Below, piece by piece: positions 18,589 through 27,457 of a DNA stretch of 39,102 nucleotides. The stretch is from Amoeboradix gromovi (Eukaryota; Sanchytriomycota; Sanchytriomycetes; Sanchytriales; Sanchytriaceae). The notes under the pieces are model-generated. The model worked only from the letters and a program-made list of their open reading frames with translations. It made no database searches and was not told where the DNA came from. A program made the position numbers and the translations under genes. The stretch's first letter is position 1. Each line of letters opens with the position of its first letter. The stretch is taken from the NCBI GenBank assembly GCA_018985225.1, contig JADGIF010000019.1, positions 1 through 39,102 of the forward strand, in the 5' to 3' direction.

Positions 18589-20616
18589 TTACAGAGAATT
18601 TTGTTTATTAATAAACATGCGCGTCAAACCGATTACCGAAAATCCAGTCCATATGCAAATGCACGCAGAAAGCGATGTTTCATATATCAGTACGATGATC
18701 CAGTGAATACAACATGGTGCAAGGTAATATAAAATATCGTAAACAAATTCTTCCGAATCAATATATTCGTCAAACCTGTACTCTTCCATTAACTTAGCCA
18801 TGAACTCGACTGATTCCACAGCTGCACAACCAAATCGCAAATCGTTCCGCACATCGTTGATCAATTCATAATTCCTGTCCGTTATTGGCTTGTTCTTTAT
18901 TTCTTGCAATGCAGATTTCATCCTCAATTCCAATTCTGTGGGCAGCTGTTCAATATCAGATAGCATCTTATTGATTTCCATAATTTTATAATCAAGATCC
19001 CATCGAGTTGATAATACTTCGAATCCGTATGACACACGACATTTTTTGTACAAGAACCGATTGACTTCCCGTTTGATCCATTTGTACAATAAATCCTTAT
19101 TATCAATGGGATCCGGTCGAAAAATTGGAAAATCACCAATATCATCCTTATTCAATTCTCTACGTTTTAAATAAGTTTCATATGCCAATGTAAACAAAGA
19201 ATTAAAAGCCCTACCTTCGTCATCAACATTGAAAGGACCAGAAGCACATATTGTCAGCCCACAATACAACTCATCAGGCCCATTTGTACATACCATATTT
19301 AAACGTTTCATTGTAGAAGTAACAAGCCAAAACAAATCGATATAATCAAACGGTGAAACATGAGATAGACTATATTTGATAATACTACGAAAATCCAATA
19401 ATGAGATGTCATAATGGTATGCATTGGGCATTTTCTTCATATCAGATTCATAGACATAAACAGGATCATGGACCAGCTTTCTTAATTTGTGATTTCCTTC
19501 AATGTTCTTTTGTATTCCATTGTCGATAAATTTTTGGATATCCCCTTTACAAAACTCTTTATAATAGTTGTCAACCACTTGTGAATCATATGACTTGTCT
19601 AGAATATCACTGTTGACATGCCATGTAGGGCTGGCTGCATGGCTTTCTAAATGGCACCATCCACGAGTCCGATAGTCATCATTCATTTGACGAAGGCACA
19701 ACGTGATTGATGCACTATTGATAAAAGATGGAAAATATTGAAATAATGTTTCAAATTCCACCTTCTGTGATGGAGTTCTTCTATCAATACCATCTTCATC
19801 TCTCTGTGGCAAGCACATGTAATCATACCAAATGCCAATTGAACTTAGCATGCAAGTGTAACCGTCTTTGATATTATTATGATAAGCGTGATCTTCAAAA
19901 AATCGTTCAACTTGATGTCTTAAATGAAGATGAATCTTGTCATATTGTTTGTTGCTATAATCATCAATGGCTTGTAAAACTGTTCTAATGACTTTCAATT
20001 GTCTTGATTCTGGATCAGGATGAACTGACACCCCTGGTTTGATTTTCGGAGCTTCCCATCTGTGTGAAATGAAGAAAACATAGAGTGAGGGACATTGTTC
20101 ACCCACATTAGGCTTCTTAAAGAACCAATTTGGATGATCCTCAATGATATCTTGATATTTCTTTATTTTATAGCCTGGGGTGGCTGTATCATTGAGGAAT
20201 TCTCTGGCAGAAATAATATTTGAGATGTCCAGTATATCTCTAATAGTCAAACTAACGGAAATAGGCAACGGGTGTAGATAAAAGGTAATAGTGGAGCGCA
20301 TCTCTTGAATATAATCCCAAAACCCATTTGTTGTTCTTACAAGACAACGTACACAGCAGGCCACCATTGCAGATTCATCATTCTTTTCACATTTTAAAAA
20401 AGCAAGGATTAAAGGCTTATCCACTAGAATGTAGTCTCTTGGGTAAAACAATGGCACTTTGCTAACATATTGAGATTCCTGATGCTGGTAGAAAACATAG
20501 CGAAGTGTGGAGAATAGTCTGTGGGTAGGGACGTGTTGGATCTTTTCAATAATGTTATGCGATTGAAATTCCATCTCTAAGTAACAATAATAGCATCTAG
20601 ACAATTCGCTTGGCAT
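18589..20616 (-). CDS. Cargo protein with TIR/HET-like 'SHRW' domain and C-terminal membrane segment
   Basis: The 675-residue product opens with two cysteine pairs that could bind zinc (CYYC at 8-11, CCVRC at 87-91). Residues about 178-330 contain LYVFFISHRWEAP, then GIWYDYMCLPQRD, then YRTRGWCHLES. The order of SHRW, (W)YDY..(L/M)PQ and RGW(C)..E is the signature of a TIR/HET-like domain found in conflict and self-recognition proteins of bacteria, fungi and amoebae. After a long helical region the C-terminus (about 630-668) is strongly hydrophobic, IHWIIVLIYETSLSACICIW, suggesting a membrane anchor. It lies 175 bp downstream of the 384-residue gene on the same strand. No AATAAA overlaps its stop. 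The biochemical activity is unknown, and the domain call rests on motif order only. Confidence 0.6.
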   Translation of the reverse strand: MPSELSRCYYCYLEMEFQSHNIIEKIQHVPTHRLFSTLRYVFYQHQESQYVSKVPLFYPRDYILVDKPLILAFLKCEKNDESAMVACCVRCLVRTTNGFWDYIQEMRSTITFYLHPLPISVSLTIRDILDISNIISAREFLNDTATPGYKIKKYQDIIEDHPNWFFKKPNVGEQCPSLYVFFISHRWEAPKIKPGVSVHPDPESRQLKVIRTVLQAIDDYSNKQYDKIHLHLRHQVERFFEDHAYHNNIKDGYTCMLSSIGIWYDYMCLPQRDEDGIDRRTPSQKVEFETLFQYFPSFINSASITLCLRQMNDDYRTRGWCHLESHAASPTWHVNSDILDKSYDSQVVDNYYKEFCKGDIQKFIDNGIQKNIEGNHKLRKLVHDPVYVYESDMKKMPNAYHYDISLLDFRSIIKYSLSHVSPFDYIDLFWLVTSTMKRLNMVCTNGPDELYCGLTICASGPFNVDDEGRAFNSLFTLAYETYLKRRELNKDDIGDFPIFRPDPIDNKDLLYKWIKREVNRFLYKKCRVSYGFEVLSTRWDLDYKIMEINKMLSDIEQLPTELELRMKSALQEIKNKPITDRNYELINDVRNDLRFGCAAVESVEFMAKLMEEYRFDEYIDSEEFVYDILYYLAPCCIHWIIVLIYETSLSACICIWTGFSVIGLTRMFINKQNSL

Positions 20617-20791
20617 TGTTTTACCCTTTCATTCACGCCATATCCATGCGTCATTAAATTACAAGAATTGAAACAACTATTCTCCTTGTCAAACACAAGT
20701 ACAAGTTTAATGATTTCAAAAGCCGTACATGGCAAGCAGCTAATTTGGAGTCTTTCCAAGTCTGCTATACGGTATAACGTCAATTCATTTA

Positions 20792-21946
20792 TTAAAATTC
20801 TGGTCTTAATTTTGCCATTTCAACCTTCTTGACAACTGTCAAATAAGTCTCCAAAAAGTCATACACCTTTGGTTTCGCACTTGAATGCCATTTCTCCTCT
20901 GGCATCCCCATTTCCCAGTTGTAGTAATCCAATGGTTTACAAATCTGAATAAATGTAATCATTCTTCCTTTTCCAGGGAAATCAACATCAGAACACATTT
21001 CATATGCCAAATTACCAACTCTGAATAAAATCATATATCTCTGAAATACATATGACCATTTTCTTCTATAATCATCAATTTGAATCGCTTCCTCATCTCC
21101 ACTCTTCATTGATACCGCCCAATCTTTGTATGCTTTATAGTCATCATGAGGCCCTGATTTACTGAATGCATTTCTTATTGTTCTGATGCACTTGGACATT
21201 TCTGAGGATCCATATTGTTGCATCATATTTGCAAGTTCAATGGCCAATGTAAGTTTAGCATCATTTGACAGTGAACTAGACAGCGTGTCAGATGGTGGTA
21301 ATTTATTGTCATTAAAAGGGAAATCATACTGCTCAACTGCTAATTTAAAACAAGTGCAAGTGACTTGGTTATCAATACACAGCAATCTTTTGATAATTGG
21401 TAGCAACTGGGCTTCAAAAGTCAACTTGTATGCATCAGAAAGTGTCAACCAATCTACTGCAACCCTATTGGCAGTCTTTGTATGCAAATTCATCCAAAAG
21501 TCAAATGCCAATGGATGTGTAGCCTTAAATGCATCATCCAATATGTTTGCTTCTGGGTTCACAGCAGGTAACTGAGAGAGCTGATTTGTTGTCAAGACGG
21601 CATTCTTGATGGATTCCAATTTGGAAATGTTATTGGAGACCATTTTACGATAATCTCCAGAATTGAAAATCTTCCATTTTAAATAACCAAGAGAACTGTG
21701 GAGTTCTTTCATTTCCTTTCTTTTTGCTAAAATAGTTTCCAAATTAACAGCAACTTGATCAATAAAGTCAAACAACGGTTTAAATTGAATATCCTTTCTA
21801 TTTGCATCCAATATTGCAAGATTGTCTAAATTATTCTTTAAATCCACAACTTCTGGTACGACTTCCTTGACATCTTCTGCTAGTTTTACAATACACTGTA
21901 TTGCATATATAATTGTATCTTTTGGAATTTTACTGAGTTGGTCCAT
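20792..21946 (-). CDS. Cargo helical protein, possible HeLo/MLKL-like N-terminal bundle
   Basis: I do not recognise a named family. Residues 1-125 are almost entirely amphipathic helices with a heptad-like rhythm (LAEDVKEVVPEVVDLKNNLD, then FKPLFDFIDQVAVNLETILA), comparable in size and spacing to four-helix bundles of MLKL/HeLo-type cell-death proteins. Residues about 145-215 contain FDFWMNLHTK...VAVDWLTL followed by LCIDNQVTCTCFKLAVEQYD, similar to EF-hand-like modules that often follow such bundles. The C-terminal third is a helical domain without known motifs. The stop TAA lies inside minus-strand AATAAA (20788-20793), like the host genes. Its start faces that of the 716-residue membrane protein across a 279-bp shared promoter region. 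Confidence 0.5.
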   Translation of the reverse strand: MDQLSKIPKDTIIYAIQCIVKLAEDVKEVVPEVVDLKNNLDNLAILDANRKDIQFKPLFDFIDQVAVNLETILAKRKEMKELHSSLGYLKWKIFNSGDYRKMVSNNISKLESIKNAVLTTNQLSQLPAVNPEANILDDAFKATHPLAFDFWMNLHTKTANRVAVDWLTLSDAYKLTFEAQLLPIIKRLLCIDNQVTCTCFKLAVEQYDFPFNDNKLPPSDTLSSSLSNDAKLTLAIELANMMQQYGSSEMSKCIRTIRNAFSKSGPHDDYKAYKDWAVSMKSGDEEAIQIDDYRRKWSYVFQRYMILFRVGNLAYEMCSDVDFPGKGRMITFIQICKPLDYYNWEMGMPEEKWHSSAKPKVYDFLETYLTVVKKVEMAKLRPEF

Positions 21947-22225
21947 TGTGCAAGTGTGTTTTGACTACAACCCCGAGAGGAATTCTGCACACGGTAGTAG
22001 ATAACAATACTGGAAAAATTAATTGTTTACTGTTTGAATTTTCATAATGGAACCAAGGCTCTGTGAAGATTTTATATTGTTTCCCTTGAGCATGATACAC
22101 AGGTACGTTGATATTTGTTTCGAAAAAAATACGCCACGAAAGGCTTGATCAGACAAATCAAAAAAAAGCGACGTATAAATACATTTTGACCATAAATAAA
22201 GAGCACTTTGGGCGTCTGAAGTAGA
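21947..22225. promoter_or_regulatory. Probable bidirectional promoter region of the cargo genes
   Basis: This 279-bp gap separates the start codons of the divergent 384- and 716-residue genes. On the plus strand ATAAATA occurs at 22194-22200, about 25-30 bp before the 716-residue start. No operator-like repeat was recognised. Confidence 0.35.
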
Positions 22226-24376
22226 ATGCAGAACCAAGAAGAACCCCCAACCTACGCTCAAGTTAGAGAATCAATATTTTTGGAAGCAACAACTTTAGAC
22301 ATGGTTGAATATAGTGAAAATGAAGACTATATGCATTATTTTTTTGTCAAAGACTCTGCTTATGATGGTTTATTATTGAAGCACTGTATCTTGAACGGTG
22401 TGTATATATTACAGAACAGAAAACAACTGATGTATCATGCCAATCATAAACCCTATAAAGTGGAGTCTGGTGTTTGGGATCCATTGCTTATCGATCCACA
22501 TCTATTAAAACCACAGTTTGTAGAGTTGAATGACGATGAGCCCGATAAAAATCTTAAACTGGGATTTAAACACTTTGCTTCCTCGCAGAAACGCCCTTCT
22601 TCAGATCAGGGGAGTAATCGAAGGTTTAAATCCACCATTGAAGTTAAAAATAGATATAATGTGTTGCTTTCGTTTTTCACAAGAAGTGCTACTGTTGTTT
22701 GCATTTTGTTTTTGGCGTTAGGATTAGACATTTCATTTAGAGGATCTGGATTAGTAAATGCTTGGTATATGGAGTTGGCAAACATTCAAGTTTATTCCTG
22801 TTTTGCTGCCCACTTTTCTCTCTATTTGATGCTTCGTTGGATTAAAGAACTACTTGTCTTGTATGAAAGTCACTGGCTCTTGTCTTTTTTTGTGTCATTT
22901 GAAAGACCTTGTTATTATCTAAGAATTGATTTCTCGTATTCGTCTTTCTTGTTGTACCATATCGATTTTATGATTGGAATTACAACTTTGCAAAAGGTTT
23001 GTCAAGATCCGCCAAAAAATTCATTCTCTTTGGTTTGGAGCACTGCCTTGGCAATTGGTATATTATTAGCCAATTCTTTAGATTGGATAAAGAAGATCCC
23101 CCTAGCAAATCAATTGCTAACATTTTTGGATACATCTGATGTATTTATTGCAGGATATGGCAACTACAGACCAATTTATAGTGCAGTATTCCAAAATATT
23201 GTCGATAGTGTCAATTTAAAAGAAAAGAAATCAGAGGAGGTTGATGAGTATATTTACAGAACTTGTAAAAGCTTGCGTAATGAAATGAAATTGACCGAAT
23301 CAAGACCATTATTTGTGTCTGTGCCAGAGTTTTACTACAACTACGTCGTAAATGCTATTGCTATTGTTCCTTGTGTCTCCAATATGGACCGGGCTGTTCA
23401 TCAAGTTCTTGCACATGATCTCTTATCCTTTACAATGTACAATGTGTTGTCAGAAATTGAAAAGGTTAAAGCACCTGCTGATTCTGAACCACCAATTCCC
23501 AGTAGAATTGCAAATGACTTTTGGAAATATTCCCAGTGCGGAAGGCCTTCTATTCAAAGGCGTGTTGTACCAACTGTTGGTTTGAACTGGATAAATGAAA
23601 TCGCATCTATTTTTATGGTTCTTGTTGGGTTTGTTTGCTGGATATTCTATTCCATAATAGTGACTTTGACGAATTTCTTCACAACAGAAAAGGTGTCTCC
23701 CATTGAATATCTAAACTATTTTTCAAAGAAGATTATGTGCATACCACTTTTAAATTATGGAGATTTGACAAGAGGTTTGCTATTTGCAATGTGGCAGCCA
23801 ATTGATCAAATATCGGAGGATTCTTTGGAAGTTGTCATTCGAATTATTATTCAGCACCAATATCCAAAATTTGAAAGCAATATTGGATTAAGACTACCCA
23901 AAGTGGTGCTTATACCCGGTGTTGTTTGCTGCATGGTTGCCTCAATTCTTGAAGGGATTTGGTTTGGAATCTTTGGAATGTTTAATGGAAACAAACATTG
24001 GAAAAGGAATATTTCATGGCATAGTTTATACAAATCATATACCGGATGGAAACCTATTTTATCACGGAATAATAGAATAAATGAGTTGCTGGGAGAAGGG
24101 TTACTAGTTACTGCGATTGTTTTGACACACAATGAGAACGCCAAATTTGATATCTGTCAAAATTGTATACGCTTTAACCAAACTGCACTGAACCAAAATA
24201 TCATCAATTGGCGACTCGAGTTAAAGGTAGACTTTGAAATTGAAGCGCAAAATAATATCCCTAATAATGTGGCTGGGAACGAAGAAAATCGCCCATTGAT
24301 TCAAAATAATGAAAATATTGTTGCCGTGTCCGAAGATGGAATCGAGTTGAGAATAATAAGTGACCATTTAAAGTAG
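22226..24376 (+). CDS. Cargo polytopic membrane protein of unknown family
   Basis: The 716-residue protein has a soluble N-terminus of about 140 residues beginning MQNQEEPPTYAQVRESIF. Roughly six hydrophobic segments follow: ATVVCILFLALGLDI, VYSCFAAHFSLYLML, SSFLLYHIDFMIGIT, TALAIGILLANSLDW, IFMVLVGFVCWIFYSIIVTL and VVLIPGVVCCMVASILEGIW. The C-terminal tail of about 90 residues is hydrophilic and Asn-rich. I know no family with this layout. It is transcribed away from the two other intact cargo genes. A decayed copy of its first 50 bp lies at 18033-18083. The stop is TAG, with AATAAA 20 nt later (24396-24401). Confidence 0.6.
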   Translation: MQNQEEPPTYAQVRESIFLEATTLDMVEYSENEDYMHYFFVKDSAYDGLLLKHCILNGVYILQNRKQLMYHANHKPYKVESGVWDPLLIDPHLLKPQFVELNDDEPDKNLKLGFKHFASSQKRPSSDQGSNRRFKSTIEVKNRYNVLLSFFTRSATVVCILFLALGLDISFRGSGLVNAWYMELANIQVYSCFAAHFSLYLMLRWIKELLVLYESHWLLSFFVSFERPCYYLRIDFSYSSFLLYHIDFMIGITTLQKVCQDPPKNSFSLVWSTALAIGILLANSLDWIKKIPLANQLLTFLDTSDVFIAGYGNYRPIYSAVFQNIVDSVNLKEKKSEEVDEYIYRTCKSLRNEMKLTESRPLFVSVPEFYYNYVVNAIAIVPCVSNMDRAVHQVLAHDLLSFTMYNVLSEIEKVKAPADSEPPIPSRIANDFWKYSQCGRPSIQRRVVPTVGLNWINEIASIFMVLVGFVCWIFYSIIVTLTNFFTTEKVSPIEYLNYFSKKIMCIPLLNYGDLTRGLLFAMWQPIDQISEDSLEVVIRIIIQHQYPKFESNIGLRLPKVVLIPGVVCCMVASILEGIWFGIFGMFNGNKHWKRNISWHSLYKSYTGWKPILSRNNRINELLGEGLLVTAIVLTHNENAKFDICQNCIRFNQTALNQNIINWRLELKVDFEIEAQNNIPNNVAGNEENRPLIQNNENIVAVSEDGIELRIISDHLK

Positions 24377-25104
24377 AAGTCCCTCAACACCGATGAATAA
24401 ACAAATTATTATAACTTCTTTTAATATCTTAAATAGCATGCAAGAGATAAATAAGACTTAGTTTCAGTAACAAAATTAAACGTAGAGTCCAACAACAAAT
24501 AAACAGTGGACTGGCATGACTTATAACTAAGGAATTCAAAATAAATGGCAATCTAGAAGACATCTTTGAGCGTCCTCTTTGTATAATGATGTATGTCGTT
24601 TCTTGTGCCACTTTTGAATCGACTGTACAGCAATTTGGAATTAACTGCCAACAAGTGATTTAATGGCGAGTACATTTTCAAGAGACGGACAATTGAGATT
24701 GCGAATTTGATTGCTACACGAGAAGTTTTTCCAATCGTATATACTTCTACAAGCAGTATTTTTTACAAATCGTAATTTGATTAGTACGTAAATTCAAGAA
24801 ATCCAATTTTATTGTTGATGCATACGCGTGTTGGTCACACGCATCTAAAAACAGTGATCCATTGGCAATTTAATTGGATGACAACGTAAAACTTAATTTC
24901 CGTCTTTCATATATTCGTGGCGATGCCAAGGACAAAATGGCAATTAATTGAGTGATTGATAGAAGCGCAAGGAATGGATAACGAGTGTAAAACCTACAGT
25001 ATATGCTTCCTTGGAAAGTGGAAAGATATTTACCAATGATCAAGGCAAGTGAATAAAGATGACTTGGTTCCAGAATTTTAAATAAATTATATTTTCATAC
25101 ATAT
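24377..25104. other. Gene-free part of the 10-kb element
   Basis: About 730 bp with no intact frame. Plus-strand fragments such as FRLSYIRGDAKDKMA (near 24900) recall retroelement Gag-like proteins, but they are too short to assign. Confidence 0.3.
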
Positions 25105-27005
25105 GGGACATCAAATACAAAAACTAGACTAAGTCGAAAACTTTCGAAATTGGAAAATAGTATTTATAAAATCTCTAATAAATCATCTTTTCAAAAATTC
25201 TAATATTGAAGCTTTCTGACTATCGCCTATTGAGATATTCGAATCTGAGATTAATATTGAAAATCAATGTAAAAGTAGACAACATTTCGGACCAATCAAA
25301 GAGATTGATATGACTAAGAGCTTGATGTTCTTATAGAAATGAACAAAATACTAATAAGTGGTTACTACAAAGGAACTAAACTTGAAGATTCATCTAAATT
25401 CAGCGAAAATAAAACTATAACTGGGTGACTATATTCTTATCAGGGTTGTCCCTAAATTCCGACACGTTCAGGGAATATAAAATGTTAAAGGGGAATCTTT
25501 AAAACACTGAATGTCAAGTAACGAAGACATCAATAGATTGTTGGAAACGACGCTTGGTGGGCTGGAAACGAAGCTTGATAACACGGCAACCAAGGACGAT
25601 ATAAGCTTTATCACAGAGGCAAACTTGAAAGATTTGGCAACCAAGGATGACATTAAGAAATGGGTGTTAAGATTTGCAAGAATTTAGAGACTTTGAACAA
25701 CAACATGGTAGTGATATGCGAATCTATTACAGGTCGTTTACGTGGGCTTGGACAATGTACGGTTTCTTTTTAGAGTTTGCCATTGAAAACAAGATGAAGT
25801 CGGATTATGGAGATACTTATGTCAAGGGATTCTCAATAACAAATATTGATGGGATTTTGCAGCTGCACACCAGAAGCAACCGATAATCCACTTCAAGCCA
25901 TTACATTGAGATGGAAGATCATGCTATGAAACTGATAGAAATATTAGACGACAGTGAATTGGTTAAATGTGCACACGGTTTGTCAAGGGAGCTCAAGTAT
26001 TTAAATTATGCAACCAAGTATTTGAACGAATTACTAAGTATGTATGATTTAGAGGGTAAGGACGACAAGAAGATTGTTGAAATGATTATTGGGAGATGTA
26101 AGTTGATTAGAGGTCGCCTGTGTGGCATATTTTTAGTGTCTTTAACTGCAGCAGTGTTTATGTACAAACAGGACACTAAAGAAATGAAATGTATTACCAA
26201 TTTCCGGAGGTTTGTATCGGAATTGGGTTAAAGTGACTTGAAGAATTGCATTAATGAATATGAAATTATTTTCCAGGCTAAATATGAAATTGACCATCGT
26301 GGCTATGTTAGATATGATGCGTCCGCAAAGACTCTGAAAATTGAAATTTTGTGAAACCAAATCCCAATTAAATGAGTCCTTATACAGCGAACAGACACTA
26401 AAGAGAATGGATTCAACACGATCAGAATTGGTTGGAGAATTAGAGGCAAATTATGTTGAACAAATTCGTGTGGATTATAAAAAGAAGAAATATCTGAAGA
26501 AGGCAATTACGCAGTCTGCTAGAAATTTACTAGTTTATTTTATGGGAATATATCTTTTTATTGATGTGGAAAAGTCGAATTAAATGGAAGAATATTAACA
26601 TTTCAATCAGAGGAGAAGAAGACAACACTTGATATCGATACAAAGGGTGTATTAAAAGAATTGAAAATTCCAGAGGCTCTACTATCTCAGATTTCTTTTA
26701 CTGCATATCAACAAAAATAAATAAATTTCAAGTTACTTGTTTCACACTCAAGAAACGAGTCTTATTGGTTACCCAGAGACCGAATCACAATTAGTCTTGA
26801 GTTTATTGGTTCTCTATAAATCACAACAAGATGTAAATTAATAAGATATCACTTCATTTTTATATTAGTTACATAAAATTGTGATATTTGATTGGTTAGG
26901 TATAGTTGGTCTAGTTTTTATATTTGAATTGCAATGTTATTTTCAAATTGAAATATCTCAAAATGTAATTTTTTGACTTAGTCTAGTTTTTATATTTGGT
27001 GTTCC
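25105..27005 (+). mobile_element. Nested 1.9-kb unit sharing the right end of the 10-kb element
   Basis: Starts with GGGACATCAAATACAAAAAC in the same orientation as the outer left end and runs to the common right end at 27005. It carries one frame-broken gene. Its left flank (ATAT) does not match the right flank (ATTT), whereas the outer left flank does, so 16928 rather than 25105 marks the actual insertion point. It could be the parental element from which the larger composite arose. Confidence 0.6.
25511..26719 (+). pseudogene. Frame-broken gene inside the 1.9-kb unit, family unknown
   Basis: Starts MSSNEDINRLLETTLGGLET and contains two ATKDDI repeats (NTATKDDISF, DLATKDDIKK). It then continues in successive frames at 25674-25886, 25911-26231, 26341-26583 and 26588-26719, ending ...GVLKELKIPEALLSQISF..YQQK. 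At least four frameshifts are needed. The pieces keep protein-like composition in order along one strand, so it was recently a single gene of roughly 400 codons. It could be the element's own mobility protein or cargo; no catalytic motif is visible. Confidence 0.55.
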
Positions 27006-27150
27006 ATTTACTAGTCAGACATGTACAAGGTGTGGTACTTTAAAAAACCAACTTAGAAACATGCAATCGTACCAACTACCATTTGGAAATAGATAGAGAT
27101 CGCATGGCAGCAAGGAACATATACATCAAGTATCTGCATCCTTATTGAAT
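27006..27150 (+). pseudogene. Fanzor (TnpB-like) gene, 3' part of copy f
   Basis: Directly after the insertion the frame reads FTSQTCTRCGTLKN (first zinc-ribbon pair). After one frame change it continues with CNRTNYHLEIDRDRMAARNI, then YIKYLHPY and a stop at about 27150. EIDRDRMAARNI is the RuvC-III/tail motif of TnpB and Fanzor proteins, with the catalytic Asp in RD intact. The second cysteine pair is partly lost at the frameshift. The rest of the gap up to EFL1 (27150-27457) shows nothing. Confidence 0.8.
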
Positions 27151-27457
27151 CCCGCAGCCCCTGAGTGTTCTTGCTTTACAAATCCCATAAAAGCATTTTA
27201 ATGAATACGTTCAACTTAATTTTAAAGTAATTTTTGACAAGGAATCCGTTTAGGACTAGCAGAATTGAATGTTTGTTAAAGTGGTTATCTAACAAGTAGT
27301 TGGTTCTAGGAAAATGTGCGCTAATCTAAAAAAGTGATAAAATATGGAATAAAATTAGCAGTTTTCTACATACTGTATAACCGTATAACGTGAGCAGATT
27401 GAGACAAAATATTTATTTTTGCAATTGTCGGGGTCTAATTTCATTACAACTCAATCT

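Larger units (their letters stand above)
16928..27005. mobile_element. 10,078-bp TIR-flanked insertion carrying three intact genes
   Basis: The left end GGGACATCAAATATAAAAAC and the right end (reverse complement GGAACACCAAATATAAAAAC) are inverted repeats, both followed by TAGACTAAGTC. Each end has a second, inner copy of the ATATAAAAACTAGAC-like motif: about 17061-17077 on the left and about 26910-26930 on the right. The flanks carry a 4-bp duplication. The interior holds decayed sequence (17090-18590), two minus-strand genes (18589-20616, 20792-21946), one divergent plus-strand gene (22226-24376), more decayed sequence, and a nested 1.9-kb unit starting with another left end at 25105. No intact transposase is visible, so it would need one in trans. 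Confidence 0.75.

Noticed and set aside
20577-20783. 68-codon minus-strand ORF as a first exon of the 675-aa gene
   Set aside because: A GTAAAACA...CTAG segment between them could be an intron, but its removal does not join the frames, and the downstream ATG with CYYC is a reasonable start.
16928-27005. Endogenous large DNA virus or Maverick/Polinton origin for the 10-kb insertion
   Set aside because: No capsid, packaging ATPase, family B polymerase or integrase was seen. The ends and the 4-bp duplication match the small local transposons instead.
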